Assembly: GCA_963995525.1 (NCBI GenBank) | Contig: OZ023218.1 | Coordinates: 45,928,264 to 45,992,263, forward strand | Origin: Escarpia spicata | Lineage: Eukaryota > Annelida > Polychaeta > Sabellida > Siboglinidae | DNA length: 64,000 nt | Reading direction: 5' to 3' | Shown: piece by piece, positions 1-11,330 of the stretch | How positions within the stretch are numbered: the first letter of the stretch is position 1 | Layout of the letters: each line of letters opens with the position of its first letter | The notes under the pieces: generated by a model | What the model was told of the DNA's origin: nothing | The model's input: only the letters and a program-made list of their open reading frames with translations | The model's database searches: none | Translations under genes and position numbers: made by a program

Positions 1-900
1 TTCGTTCGTTGACCATGAACTAAGAATTACATGAATAGCGAGAAAGAGGAAAATGTCTCTAGAAGTTATCACAATCTGCGCATTCGAGTGCGAAAAGGCG
101 ATGGAATGTGTTTCACAGACAAAACAGCAAACGATTTAAACAGAGAACACAGGAATTGTGCACAGTTCTTGTAACCTAAAATCGTGTCTTTATAAAATCG
201 AACATTAAGTGGGCCTGTATTTTAAACAAGTGCCGACAGACGAGGCGGAGAAGCGACCTTTAGCCTATGGCATACAGCGGTCACTGACACAGAAAGGAGC
301 CTATATCAAACGTACTCATATGTAAGTAAAACAAGGCTACACAAATTCGACGCGGCATGCACTGAGCTCTTTCAAGGCCCAGCTGTCCTGACTTAATACA
401 ATCACGCAGCGTTCGGCAGGAACTAGCACGGTGTGCGTAGCGATGAACAGAAGCCATCGAGTCTCCGACAGATATCCTCTTGAACGTATGCAGATATCGT
501 CACCAATAGCGGTGGATCAATTCGAACAGACACATAATTGAACTTGGCCCAGTTGCTTTATCAATGTTTAGGACAAATCAAAACGCTTTACACTTGATCG
601 TCTTGGTTTCCGCGCCATCAAAACTTCTCTGGGAAATAACCAACCAACGTGGCAGCAATTAATGAATGTGCGACCACTTATTGTTCACAAAATGCCACCG
701 CTGTTTGTAGCGAGGCACGTGTTTATGTAGATGTAGCTGTAGGTGTCGGAACTATGTTATTGTAGAGTGAACGAAATTACTTCTATTGACAGTGATTAAT
801 GACAGTAGACGGTGTCATGAAGTGGGTAGGCTTTGATTTATTCGCAGTATGATTGAAACAGGAACAATAGTCGATTTGTCGGATGGGTGGAAATGGGACT

Positions 901-905
901 TTGTG

Positions 906-937
<32 letters not shown>

Positions 938-969
938 TGTGCGTGTGCGTGTGCGTGTGCGTGTGTGTG
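901..969. repeat. (GT)n/(GTGC)n microsatellite
   Basis: A run of GT grading into GTGC and GTGTGC steps. It produces low-complexity His/Thr or Val/Cys reading frames on both strands that are not genes. Confidence 0.95.
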
Positions 970-1427
970 GGCATGCATTCCTCATGCACACATTGACGTT
1001 AACGCAATGTTTCCTCTTCAGTATCTATTGCATGATCACCAGCGTTATAAAGATGGTTGAATAGCCAAGAAATGTGCGATGACCGGTGTTAGATGGTTTG
1101 TTGGCTAATTTTGACCCTCGAGGTCAAAATACTGTCAAGACACTGGGGTCAGAATACATCATAAATTTACCCCAGGATCAATTTACTATTGGGTCAATTT
1201 ACTATAATTATTACACAGACTCCCAAAAGCTTTGCCCCATCGTACTAGTGGACACGCCGTCGCTGGTCATGTTCGATAAGCTGATTCCTGCCAACGTGTG
1301 ACAACACTGTCCTACCCCAGCCACAATATCGACAAACGGCTCTATATGCTGTTGCCCATATCAAAACAACCAAAAAATATATAAATGTGATCACAACATA
1401 TGACAATTATATCCCTTGATGAAGAAA

Positions 1428-1543
1428 CACGCACACACGCGCGCACACACGCACACGCGCACACACGCACACACGCACACACGCACACACGCACACACGC
1501 ACACACGCACACACGCACACACGCACACACGCACACACGCACA
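1428..1543. repeat. (CA)n microsatellite with 8-bp ACACACGC periodicity
   Basis: The run starts as irregular CACA/GCGC and settles into a regular 8-bp unit ACACACGC repeated about a dozen times. All long frames over it are low-complexity artefacts. Confidence 0.95.
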
Positions 1544-2039
1544 ACACTATAGAGCAGTGTACATGGCTCCTCAACAGATTATACGGTTCGGTCATAGCAT
1601 ACGTTGCCTGGCCTCTAATACTCCCAACGGGAAGTCTACGATCGGGCAATCGTGATGACATCCTCGGATGAGACCGTGCAGCGATAATATAATTATTATC
1701 ACTGCAAAATAGTTATTAGCTGTAATTGCAGTGCCGTACATGTAAACATGTACTGTAACTAATAGCACTTTGCCAAGTCAAGGTGGAATACATTATTATG
1801 TTCAGTAACAGTTCACCTTTCACCCAGGCCTTGTCCGCCCACTGCAGGATGTCGCCGTCCGCTATTTGTGCAATACTACGTTAGACAATTAATGATAATA
1901 ATAAAAATAGTGACTTTCCATGCGCCAATATCCTCGAAAACCAAACTCAATGGCGCAACAAAACCAAAAGATTAAGCAATCTCGTTATCGTATACAATGC
2001 GTGAGTCGTCAACAAATGGATGAAAGTGCTAGGAACCTA

Positions 2040-4095
2040 AGGAGGATAGGCAATATTAAAAAGATAGGTTTTTAGACGACGGCGAAATTAAACTATATTT
2101 CCTTCTAATTTAAGGCTGACAGGAAGCGAATTCCACAGAGTTGGTTGGGCAACCGAGAAGGCTCGAGTTCCAACATTTGTCTTCACTCGGGAAGTGAAGA
2201 TTTTAACCGGTCAACCGCAGCTGTCTGTGATTTCTAGTTGGAATGAGCATCGAATGTAGATATGCAGGTTGTTTGTATGAAAGGGCTTGATAGGCAATTG
2301 TACAAATCTTGAAAATAATCCGATATCGCACAGGAAGTCAATGCATTGATTTTATAGAAGCGGCACTAGGCGAGAAAAACGAGGAGAACGCGTGACAACC
2401 CTTGCCAAACAAGTTTGGATACGTTGAAGTTTTATTATTATAGAGGAGGGACTTGCAGTAGTCGAGTCTGCTGCTTACAAGAGCTGTTACGATAGTTTAG
2501 CAACGGAAAGTGAGATATACCGGTGAATACGGCGAAGATTACGGATATGGTAAAAACGGGAGCGGCACTGTTTGGATATGTATGTGGTGTTTAAAATTGA
2601 AGTTGTCAACAAACGTTACTCCGAGAATACGCGCCGAGGCGGCTGGGGTGATACTTTGACTCAAGATACGTGTTGGGAAAAAGCCATCACGTTTACCATG
2701 TTGCTTTGGAGTACCAATGATGAGAAATTAAGTTTTATCTGCATTTAACTTTAATTTGCTGTCATTCAATCCAATAGAAGATATCTTGGAGACAATCGCT
2801 GACCTGGTTTAAGGAGCGATTTGTACCTGGTGTAGCCAAAGAAATGTAGAACTGTGTGTCATCTGCGTAAAGATGGTGATCTAAGTTATGACTTTGAATA
2901 ACAGAGCTTAGTGGCGTAGTGTAGAGCGTGAAAAGCAAAGGCCCAAGAACAGAACCATGGGGGCCCCACATGAAGTGGGCAGTACGACTGAAAAGCAGTT
3001 ACCTATCTTTATGGCTTGGTGTCTGTCAGGTATGAAGAAAACCAACTCAAAGCTGTGCCCGAGGTGTTGTACCACGTTAAACAAGAATGTTGTGATCAAT
3101 GGTATCAAACGCGGCAGACAGATCAAGCAGGGTAAGTGCAGTTAATTTGCCTTTATCGATATTAGTTAATGTCATTATGTACTTTTAAAAAGAGAAATTT
3201 CTGTGGAGTGAAATTGTTTGTATGCAGATTGCAACACATTAGATAAGTCATTTGTGCTGATGTGAGACCTTAGACGGTTTGCTACAACCTTTTCAAGTAT
3301 TTTGGAAATAAAGCTGAGATTGGAAATGGGTCTATCACTGTTTATGTATTTAGGCAGAACTGGGTTTACATGGGCGTGTTAAGATCACCAGTAAAAAAGC
3401 CAGAGCACAATGGTGCATTTATGATATCTGTTATTGATTTGAGTAATGCATCAAGACATGCTTTCAGCAGTGTGGTCGGGAATGGATCGAGATCACAGGA
3501 TTTATTTGGGGATGACATAATTAATTTTCTTACATCGTCAACTGTGGCAAGTTCAAACGATGCAAGTTGCGAATTTATTTGTGGAGAGTCAGCATTTACA
3601 ATACTTGAAGTATGACCTGGGAAAGCAGATCGGATAAGACTGATTTTGTTCTTGAAGTGATTAGAGTACGAGTCACACACAGACTTGATTGATACATGAT
3701 TTGGTAGGGATGGAGCAGGCCGTCTGTGTAGCATTTGATTTATACAGTTCCATAGCTGATGTGGACTATCAGAGTTATTGGAGACTATATTTGTGTAATA
3801 ATCCGATTTTGCTTTGGCCATTTGTCCGTTGCAGTAGTGACATTGTCTTGAATAATGTAACCTGTCCAAGGACGAGCGTGATTTTTGCCAAACACACTCC
3901 AAATAACGACGGCGCCTTTTATATTTTTTCATTTCTGGAGTCATCCATGGAGCTGGTAGTTTGTGTGACACATAACTGAATTTAACTGGTGCATGTTTGT
4001 GAAGCATTGCCTAACGCACTTGACATTATTGCTCATACAAGACTGATACGTGTTCTTTAGGATGTGTGATAAGGTCGGATTAAAGGATATCAGCC
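2040..4095 (-). mobile_element. LINE A: decayed CR1/L2-like non-LTR retrotransposon, 5'-truncated
   Basis: Minus-strand frames read the reverse transcriptase in order. An N-terminal part (4007 to 3366) has the linker typical of these elements and a 'SCDLDPFPTTLLK' block. It continues, after frame breaks, with 'PKYINSDRPISNLSFISKILEKVV' in pieces, a 'LQSAYKQFHSTEISLLKV' block, a GPPW-type motif, YADD at about 2860 and a 'LHWLPVRYRI'-like C-terminal block near 2340. The endonuclease region is absent, so the copy is 5'-truncated. Several frameshifts and stops show it is dead. The L2/CR1 assignment rests on the HSTE and LPVRYRI motifs. The ends are approximate. Confidence 0.85.
3366..4007 (-). 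pseudogene. LINE A reverse transcriptase N-terminal half
   Basis: This is the longest surviving open frame of LINE A (about 213 codons). It runs from the region after the endonuclease into the first RT blocks, then ends at an in-frame stop where the next block continues in another frame. It has no start context of its own and is a retrotransposon remnant, not a host gene. Confidence 0.8.
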
Positions 4096-4957
4096 ATTAA
4101 GGCTGCAATGTTGATCCTGTGAATGGCTCTATAAAACACATTTTGTTTGGACACGGCTGGAGATATATAAACTTTGTGTAAAATTACCACCATCGTCTGT
4201 GTAAGGCGTCTCCTTTCCAAAACATTGCGTCACCCATTACGTCATCGCATCACCTTCTCCTTAGCACGCATCTTGCGCGTTTCCTCTTTCTGGGTCGCGA
4301 TTCATTTGTTCTAAATGGGCCACGTGTTGTCTTGCATTCTGGCTACGTGACCTAGCAATCTCTACTTTGTTTTCACGAACTGTGTTAATATTTATATTAA
4401 CTATATCGCGTTCTTTTGGTGTCCTTTATATTTTATCTTGATGTTGAAGGTGGTCATTACATGACCTTTTGTTTTGATCGTAATATGTCTATTAACTGTT
4501 TCAGTATAGACCATGTTTGACAACCGTTTGTTATCATTGTTAACCTGCAGTAATTTAAAACTTTACATCTTACGCACATAGGCTATGTTCGTTATATCTA
4601 GCAAAATAGAAGTAACCGTTTCTCGTCGTTTATTATGTCGTTACTTGGCGCCGGTGTTCTAGGCCGTCAATGTATTATGACAAAGTCTGATTAATGTTCA
4701 AAATACTACTATTGTACCTATCGAGACTCCACATGGCAACCGTTTACTCTAACAACAGTTCAATAAACAGCTGATATAATAAGCATGCACCAGTACCGTA
4801 CAGTTTGCACAACTCTCAGCACAAACTGCTCGCTTGGTGCCCAACACGGCTGATATAAGTACTCGTCGCACGGGATGGAGACCATTTTCTACAGTCGTTG
4901 CATTCTTCTATATTGCTCGTTACCACTGAGTATACCCATTTTTACTTCGCACCAATC
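4096..4957. other. No feature recognised
   Basis: I see AT-rich intergenic sequence with no exon-like frame, no inverted ends and no tandem repeat. Confidence 0.4.
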
Positions 4958-5098
4958 ATTTTCTTTATACGACCAACTATACCCGAGAGAATCTTTTTTT
5001 TATACGACCAACTATACCCGAGAGAATCATTTTCTTTATACGACCAACTATACCCGAGAAAATCATTTTCTTTATACGACCAACTATACACGAGAGAG
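4958..5098. repeat. 36-bp tandem repeat, 4 copies
   Basis: The unit contains 'cgaccaactatacccgagag' and starts at about 4970, 5005, 5041 and 5077, so the period is 35-36 bp. Because 36 is divisible by 3 it makes repetitive reading frames with no functional meaning. Confidence 0.9.
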
Positions 5099-5395
5099 GT
5101 AATTTTAATACTACCAAAACATCTAACCCCAATTCTCGCTTCAGAGAGGTTGTTTTACTATATCCATAGTATTTGCTAGTAATGGGAGGAAAGGGGGCAA
5201 TGTATAGAAACTGCAAGAGAATGGCGATCAACGCACTAGAGCAGATGTATAACGAAGAGGGGGTGGGATCCACAGATTTATAGGGATACTTTGTTGGGAG
5301 GGAAGATATGTACATGAGAGATGGCCTCCATCTTAGTGGAAAGGGGGCAGCAGTTTCTCAGAGAACATGCTGCGATATGTTGACAGTGGGACAGG

Positions 5396-6085
5396 TTGCA
5401 TCTATTTAAACTAGATTCGCAGGGGGGACTCACAGAAAAGCCTGAAACTGGAGGCATAGATAAAGACAGCACAAATAAATCAGCAAAGAACAGTCTGGAA
5501 AACTCTTCTGAAGCTGGATATAAATGTGTTTGTTTAAATGCAATGAGTATAGTAAACAAAAGAAATGAACTAAACGTTATGGAAGAATATATTGACCCTC
5601 ATATAATAGATCTAACCGAATCCTGGACCACCACCGATATATCAGATGCCGAATTGGGACTGACAGGATATGTAATGTTTAGAAAATATAGAATAGGAAG
5701 AAAGGGACGTGGAGTTATTTTATATATTAAAGAATCTATCCAGGCTTATGAAATAAAATTAGAAAGAGAAACAGATTGCGAAGAAGCTGTTTGGTGTAAA
5801 ATAGTTACAGGAAACTCAACGTTAACAGTTGGGTTAGTTTATCGAAGTTCAAACATAAGCATAGAAGAGAATAAAAAAATACAAAACGCTATAAGGGAAG
5901 TAAGCAAACGGGACTGTATTCTTATGGGGGATTTTAACCACGGGCATATACAATGGAAATCTCTACAGAGTATGGGGAGTGAGGACCACAAGTTTTTAGT
6001 TTTAGTTCAAGATACTTTCCTTTCTCAACATGTGCTAGAACCAACCAGGGGTGAGAATGTGTTAGACATAGTTTTGTCCTCATAG
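5396..6085 (+). pseudogene. LINE B apurinic-type endonuclease domain
   Basis: About 229 codons. Recognisable blocks are 'CLNAMSIVNKRNEL' near residue 48, an ESW motif ('DLTESW') near 74, 'GVILYIKES' near 107, 'VGLVYR' near 148 and the catalytic 'LMGDFNH' near 177. The catalytic Asp and Asn of GDFN are kept. The frame ends at a stop before the SDH motif, so no full endonuclease-RT polyprotein is encoded. Confidence 0.85.
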
Positions 6086-6419
6086 AATGAATTAGGATTA
6101 AGGACATGAGGAAATATTTAGCAAAGATAGACTGGAATAACACACTGAAAAATAAAACAGCAACAAAATGCTGGAATATATTAAAGAGTGAAATTGATTG
6201 CATAGTCGATAAATTTGTACCCTTCAAAACACAAGGGAAACTTATCGAAAGAAGCCATTAGAAAAACAATTATGTATAAACAAATGATGTGGAAGTCATA
6301 TAGATGTACTGGAAATGATTAAGACTACAACATTTATAAAGAAGCATTTAATTAAGCTACAGCTGAAATTAGAAATTCAAAGAGAAGCTATGAACAACAA
6401 TTAGCTAGTAATATAAAAC

Positions 6420-7347
6420 ATGACAGCAAGAGTTTTTTATGCGTATGTTCGAAGCAAACAGAAAGTTCAAGATAAGGTCGGTCCTCTAGAAGATAGTGCT
6501 GGAAATATAATATCAGAGGGATTCTTAATGGCTGAAGACCTGAACGAGTATTTTAGTTCAGTGTTTACCAGGGAAGATATTAGTTCACTGCCAGTACCAG
6601 AGGCTAAGTTCAAGGGGGCAGATTCAGACTATTTAGGACAATTAATTGTAACCCCGGAAATGATAGCTAAGAAAATAAGGGCTATGAAGGATATTAAATC
6701 ACCTGGAGTGGATGGGATTCCGCCTAGACTACTATTGGAAATTGTAGAAAAAATTAGCGTACCGCTTGCAACAGTTTTCAATTTGTCATTAGAAGAGGGA
6801 GTGGTTCCTTTAGAATGGAAAGAAGCAAAAATTATACCGTTATTTAAAAAAGGTTCGAGAAACAAGTCAGATAACTATAGACCAGTAAGTTTAACATCAG
6901 TGATTGGCAAATTATTAGAAAGACTAATTAAAGATCACACGGTGGATTTTCTTGTAAAACACAACTTGATAAACCCATCTCAACATGGTTTTTTTTAAAG
7001 CGAGGTCATGCTTACCAAATATGTTATGTGTTTTGGAAGACATCACTAAGTGGGTAGATGAGGGATCACCAGTAGATATCGTCTATTTAAATTTTCAAAA
7101 AGCTTTCGACAAAGTACCACATCAAAGATTACTGCTTAAACTAAAGGCCCATGGCATAAAAAATGGTATAATAAACTGGATAGAAAAATGGCTGATTGAC
7201 AGAAAACAACGTGTAGTAGTTGATGGGGAAGCTTCAAACTGGAAATCGGTATTGAGTGGGGTACCACAGGGATCAGTACTAGGACCTACATTATTCTTAA
7301 TATATATAAACGATTTGGATGGTGAAATGACAAGCAAGGTTGTTTAG
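6420..7347 (+). pseudogene. LINE B reverse transcriptase (two overlapping frames)
   Basis: The first frame (6420-6998) holds 'SPGVDGIPPRLL', 'WKEAKIIPLFKKG' and 'NYRPVSLTSVIGKLLE'. The second (6985-7347) holds '[17 protein letters not shown]' and '[20 protein letters not shown]'. They overlap at 6985-6998, so one frameshift splits the RT in the stretch 'QHGF...', beside a run of eight T. The YADD active-site block is missing downstream. Confidence 0.88.
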
Positions 7348-7566
7348 AAGGATTAAAGTGATGGAGATAGACAGCATTTACAAGATGATCTTGACAGGTT
7401 GATCAAATGGTCTCAAAAGTGACAAATGCTGTTCAATTTTGCGAAATGTAAATGCCTCCACACAGGACATGGGAAATGGAACGAAGAGGTACACTATACA
7501 ATGGGGGTACTTTACTAAGTACTACTGTAAAAAAATAAGTACTTAGGGTTAACCATTAGTACTAAT

Positions 7567-8010
7567 ATGAAGGTTTCAGAGCAGTGCGGAATTGCAGCTT
7601 CAAAGGGAAATAAAATCCTTGGATTAATTAGGCGAAATATAGTGTACAAGGAAAAAGAACTAATAATACCGTTGTACAAAACAATAGTGAGGCCTCATTT
7701 AGAATATTGTGTACAAGCGTGGAGGCCATATCGCAAGAAGGACATAGATATGCTAGAAAGAGTACAGAACAGAGCGACTAAAATGATACCAAAATTGAAG
7801 GATCTTAGTTATGAAATTCGCCTAAAAGAATGTGGTTTAACAACACTAGAGATCAGGAAATTGAGAGGAGATCAGATAGAAGTGTTTAAAATAAAAAAAA
7901 TTTCAGTTAAGAAAGATAGAAGGACTAGAGGACATGAAGTTACATTAGCAAAGGAGCAGTGTATATTAGATATAAGAAAGTTCTCAGTTTCACAAAGAAC
8001 TGTAAATTAA
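7567..8010 (+). pseudogene. LINE B RT C-terminal domain
   Basis: It shows the conserved end of CR1-type polyproteins: 'ASKGNKILGLIRRN', 'IIPLYKTIVRPHLEYCVQAW' and 'LERVQNRATKMIP'. It ends at a TAA about 200 bp before the tail repeats, and further decayed coding sequence ('LRRAGY') follows. Confidence 0.85.
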
Positions 8011-8380
8011 TGGAAGAGATTATCTGCTGATTGTGTGGATGCTAGTAGCGTGAATATGTTTAAAAATAAAATCGACATATACCTCAGAAGGGCGGGATAC
8101 ACATATATAAAAGGGTTGGACTCTCGATAAGCCAAAAGGCTTCCTTGTCCACCTGCCACCTAGAGTTAATTCTCTGGGTGGCAATCTTGTTAAATCTTGT
8201 TAAATCTATTTAGTCCCACCCTTCCGTTGTGTTAATAGTCTCATAAAAAGAGGTATAATTTGGTTATGACCACAATAATTAGCTGGCCGAGAAGACATCT
8301 TGTCTTGTCTTGGTTGAGTTCTGGCCAACACTCCTTAGGAGTGATACGGTCAGGGTTGGGTGCGCGTGCTAGTTGGATTA

Positions 8381-8863
8381 TTATTCATGCATTAAAGCTT
8401 GTCTGAATTTCTGTGGCTCTATAATGTTGACTATTGTATCTGGTGGGGAATTCCAATATTTCACTGTTCGGGGGAAATAGGAAAATTTATAACAGTTCTT
8501 GCTGGTGTTGATAGTGTTGAATGCTTTGCTATTTAGATGCCGTGATAGGCGTTGGACGGACTGGATGAGGTTTTCGACAGGCAAGGATAGGTGACCATAG
8601 ATGGCTTTGTGGAATATGGCGAGGCGTTTGTTTGTTCGTCTGGTTGTTAGTTGTTCTAGGTTTATTTTATTTAACATTTCTGACACGCATTCAGTTTCTC
8701 TGGATGTATAATCGTTAAGGCAAAAGCGAGCTGCCCGTCTTTGGACCATTTCTATTTTGTTGATGAGGACCTGGGTATGGGGGTCCCACACGGATGATGA
8801 GTATTCTAAGAGTGGTCGGACAAGGCTTGTGTAGGCAATTGTTTTGATGTTTTGGGGGGACAA
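8381..8863 (-). pseudogene. LINE C RT C-terminal domain
   Basis: About 160 codons with 'AYTSLVRPLLEYSSSVWDP', 'IEMVQRRAARFCLNDY' and a terminal 'VKYWNSPPD' block. These are the usual closing motifs of jockey/CR1-type polyproteins. The frame runs to the natural C-terminus. Confidence 0.88.
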
Positions 8864-9022
8864 ATAAAGATTGCGTCTGATAAATGCTAGGGTATGGTTT
8901 GCTGAGGCTGTAATCTGATTGATGTGTTTGTTCCAGGTGAGATCTTTGGTGATACATACTCCTAGATAGGGATGATTGTCGGTTTCCTGTAGTGTTGCGT
9001 TTAATAGAGTATAATTAACATG

Positions 9023-9978
9023 TCACAAAGCATTGTTTGGGTTAAAGTGCATCTGCCAGTCGTGTTCCCATTTTGCTAAATCATTTAGATCTTTCTGTAG
9101 TTCTTGTGAGTCAGGCTGATTATCGATTTCTCTATAGAGGACACAGTCGTCTGCAAACAGACTGACTGTGGAGTGGATATTGTCAAGTAGATCATTGATG
9201 TATATCAGGAAGAGAAGCGGTCCCAATATCATGCCTTGCGGTTCACATACTATAACATTTGTCCAGGTGGAATGTTCTCCACCGACCACCACAAAGTTAG
9301 AGATCCAGACGTGTGTTTTGTTGTGGATGCCATATATATCTTTAATTTATTTAGGAGCCGATTGTGGGGAACGGTGTCGATTGCTTTTGAGAAGTCCTTT
9401 ATTATCATGTCCACTTGGAATTGATTATATAGAGAATTCGTTATGTCGTGTATGGTGAGTATTAACTGAGTTTCTGTGGATTGTTTATTGCGGAAGCCGT
9501 ATTGTCTGTCTGACAACATTGTGTATCGGTCGAAATGGTCAATTAAGTTAGAGTAGATAATGTGTTCGAAGAGTTTGCAACATATGGAAGTTAGGTAGAT
9601 GGGACGGTCATTTGATGGAAGGGACCGGTCTCTCTTCTTGAAGATTGGAGTGATGTTGGCACGTAACCATGAGAAGGGAAGTTTTCCTGTTATAATTGAA
9701 TTTTGGAAGATTACTCTGAGGGTTGGAGCTAATTCATAGGCGGCAAGTTGTAAGATTCTGGCTCGCACTTCATCGGGTCCTGTTGATTTGTTTGTTTTTA
9801 AGTCATGAAGTAATTTGTCGATTCCTTTTGTTGTGATGGTGATGTCAGACATAGCTGGTAAGTTTGAGTATGATTCTTGTGGTAGGTTGGTGTATTCATT
9901 TGTAAAGACTGACTTAAATTGGTTATTGAGAATTGTGGCGTTAATTATGTTGTCTGATTCTATCCTGTTGTCTTTCAT
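9023..9978 (-). pseudogene. LINE C reverse transcriptase core (two frames)
   Basis: The upstream frame (9978-9250) carries 'KSTGPDEVRARIL', 'RANITPIFKKRDRS', 'GFRNKQSTETQLI' and 'KDFSKAIDTVPH', where the usual AFDTVPH reads AIDTVPH. The second frame (9292-9023) carries '[13 protein letters not shown]' and an intact 'SLFADDCVLY' active site. The usual GVPQG motif reads CEPQG. A frameshift near 9260-9290 separates the two. Confidence 0.88.
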
Positions 9979-10445
9979 TAGGGTTGGTATTGCAACTGTA
10001 TCAACTTTAAGGCTTTTTATGTATGGCCAGAATCGTTTTGGTGAGTCGGAACAAATGGATGATATGTATCTTCTCTGAGCATTTCTTGTCTCTTTGTGCG
10101 TGGTTTTACCAAATGTTCAAAGCTGGCTTGATCTCCATGTAGTTTGTGAGTGTTGAAAGCCATTTGTGTACGTTGGTATAGTCGTTTGATTCGCTTATTT
10201 ATTCACGGTGTTTGGGTTACGCTTTGATATAATTTTTGTTGGTATGTGAGAGTTCATTATTCAGTCAAGGACAGTTTGGAATTATGTATACATTTCATCA
10301 ACTGTGTTCATGGATGTATCCCTTGATACAAACTCATTGATCCGTTTGAGCAGGTCTTCTTTCAGAGCCTGCGTGTTAGCTTTGTGGTACACGCATATTT
10401 TGCGTGGTTTTTGCTTGATGAACCTGGGCTTGGAGCTGTTTATGA

Positions 10446-11034
10446 TTATTGGGATGCGTACAACTTGTTCACGTCCAAAGGCATTGGCAATTCAAGTAGC
10501 ATTTTGGATAATCCGGGAGCAGCTCCGCCTGGCTTTGCGCTGAGTAGGTCCCAATCTATGTCGGGAAGGTTAAAGGCTCCGCCTAGTCGTATATGTTCTT
10601 TGTTTGAGCGTTTAATTTTGTCCATGGATTCTCGTAGTTCATGCATGTATTCGTTTGTGTTACCTCTTTTCTTTTTGAGTTGTCAAAGTGTATTTTCGAA
10701 TGATTGTATAATTGGAGGGGAACAGTTCACTTCTGTCACCTTATGTGTCTACGTGTGTTTCAGTGCCTATAATTATGTCAGTGTTGTAATTTTCAATGCA
10801 CACGGCAAGGTCCGAAACTTTGCTTCTGATACTACAGAAGTTTATTACCATGGTTTTCAGGGATTGTCTCTTAGTAAGTGCTTCCTGAGTGTATATCTTA
10901 GTTCTACTTGTTTTACATGGTCTAGTACTATTCGAGTTACTGCTTGTGTTATTATTCCTGTGTTTGTATGGAGAAAGAGTGGCTAGAGTTGGGCTTAGTG
11001 GTTCACTGCAATCTGATGTGGACATGTCCGACAA
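10446..11034 (-). pseudogene. LINE C endonuclease remnant
   Basis: 'INFCSIRSKVSDLAV' and 'IIIGTETHVD' mark the N-terminal part. The later part reads 'LGGAFNLPDIDWD', where the invariant catalytic Asp of GDFN is Ala, so even a repaired frame would lack endonuclease activity. The two parts are in different frames. Confidence 0.82.
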
Positions 11035-11051
11035 GATGGAAAAGCTGTTTG

Positions 11052-11312
11052 TTATCGTCTATGGTTGAGTTTGAAAAAAAGTGAACTTGCGAAAATAGGA
11101 ATGCCACACTGGCAGCAAATCCATGAGACTTGGCTGTTTTGGAGAGAATTATATGCAAATGTCGACATTCCCATGCAATCAACATGGTACCATGAATGGC
11201 ATTGATCACAGTATGTCGTTCGCTGGTCCCATCTTGTTGCTTTTTTGTAGATGGCACAAGGGAATTTGGACTTGTATGGACCTTGGTTTGGATTAATTTC
11301 AATAGCTTGCAT
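11052..11312 (-). pseudogene. PHD finger of LINE C ORF1
   Basis: The pattern 'YCDQCHSWYHVDCMGMS' followed by 'VSWICCQCG' is a PHD-type zinc finger. The first Cys pair is degraded: only one Cys, in 'FPCAIYKKA', is visible. PHD fingers are known in ORF1 or at the N-terminus of some CR1-like LINEs, which fits its place just upstream of the endonuclease. The open frame is about 86 codons. Confidence 0.75.
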
Positions 11313-11330
11313 GAGGATTAAGATGGCATG

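Larger units (their letters stand above)
1..2039. other. Intergenic, no gene seen
   Basis: Apart from the two microsatellites listed separately I see no supported exon, RNA gene or element here. Open frames in it are short and lie over dinucleotide repeats or lack any recognisable motif. Confidence 0.6.
5150..8225 (+). mobile_element. LINE B: CR1-like non-LTR retrotransposon, near full length but dead
   Basis: In order on the plus strand are the end of an esterase-like ORF1 domain (about 5290-5400, with 'MRDGLHLSGKGAAV'), an endonuclease (5396-6085), reverse transcriptase blocks (6420-7347, including AFDKVPH and [10 protein letters not shown]), a gap where the YADD block should be, a C-terminal domain (7567-8010), and a 3' tail ending in tandem 'cttgttaaat' units near 8190-8210. 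Stops and frameshifts separate the parts. The tail matches an independent fragment at 31257-31415, which fixes the family's 3' end. Placing it in CR1 is inference from the esterase, EN and RT order and the tail repeats. Confidence 0.88.
8226..11330 (-). mobile_element. LINE C: non-LTR retrotransposon with PHD-finger ORF1 relic
   Basis: Read on the minus strand, the order is a PHD finger (11312-11052), an endonuclease in two pieces (11034-10741 and 10646-10446), reverse transcriptase (9978-9250), the FADD active-site frame (9292-9023) and the C-terminal domain (8863-8381). Frames are broken in several places. Its 3' end faces the 3' end of LINE B near 8225. The left and right boundaries are approximate. 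Confidence 0.87.
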
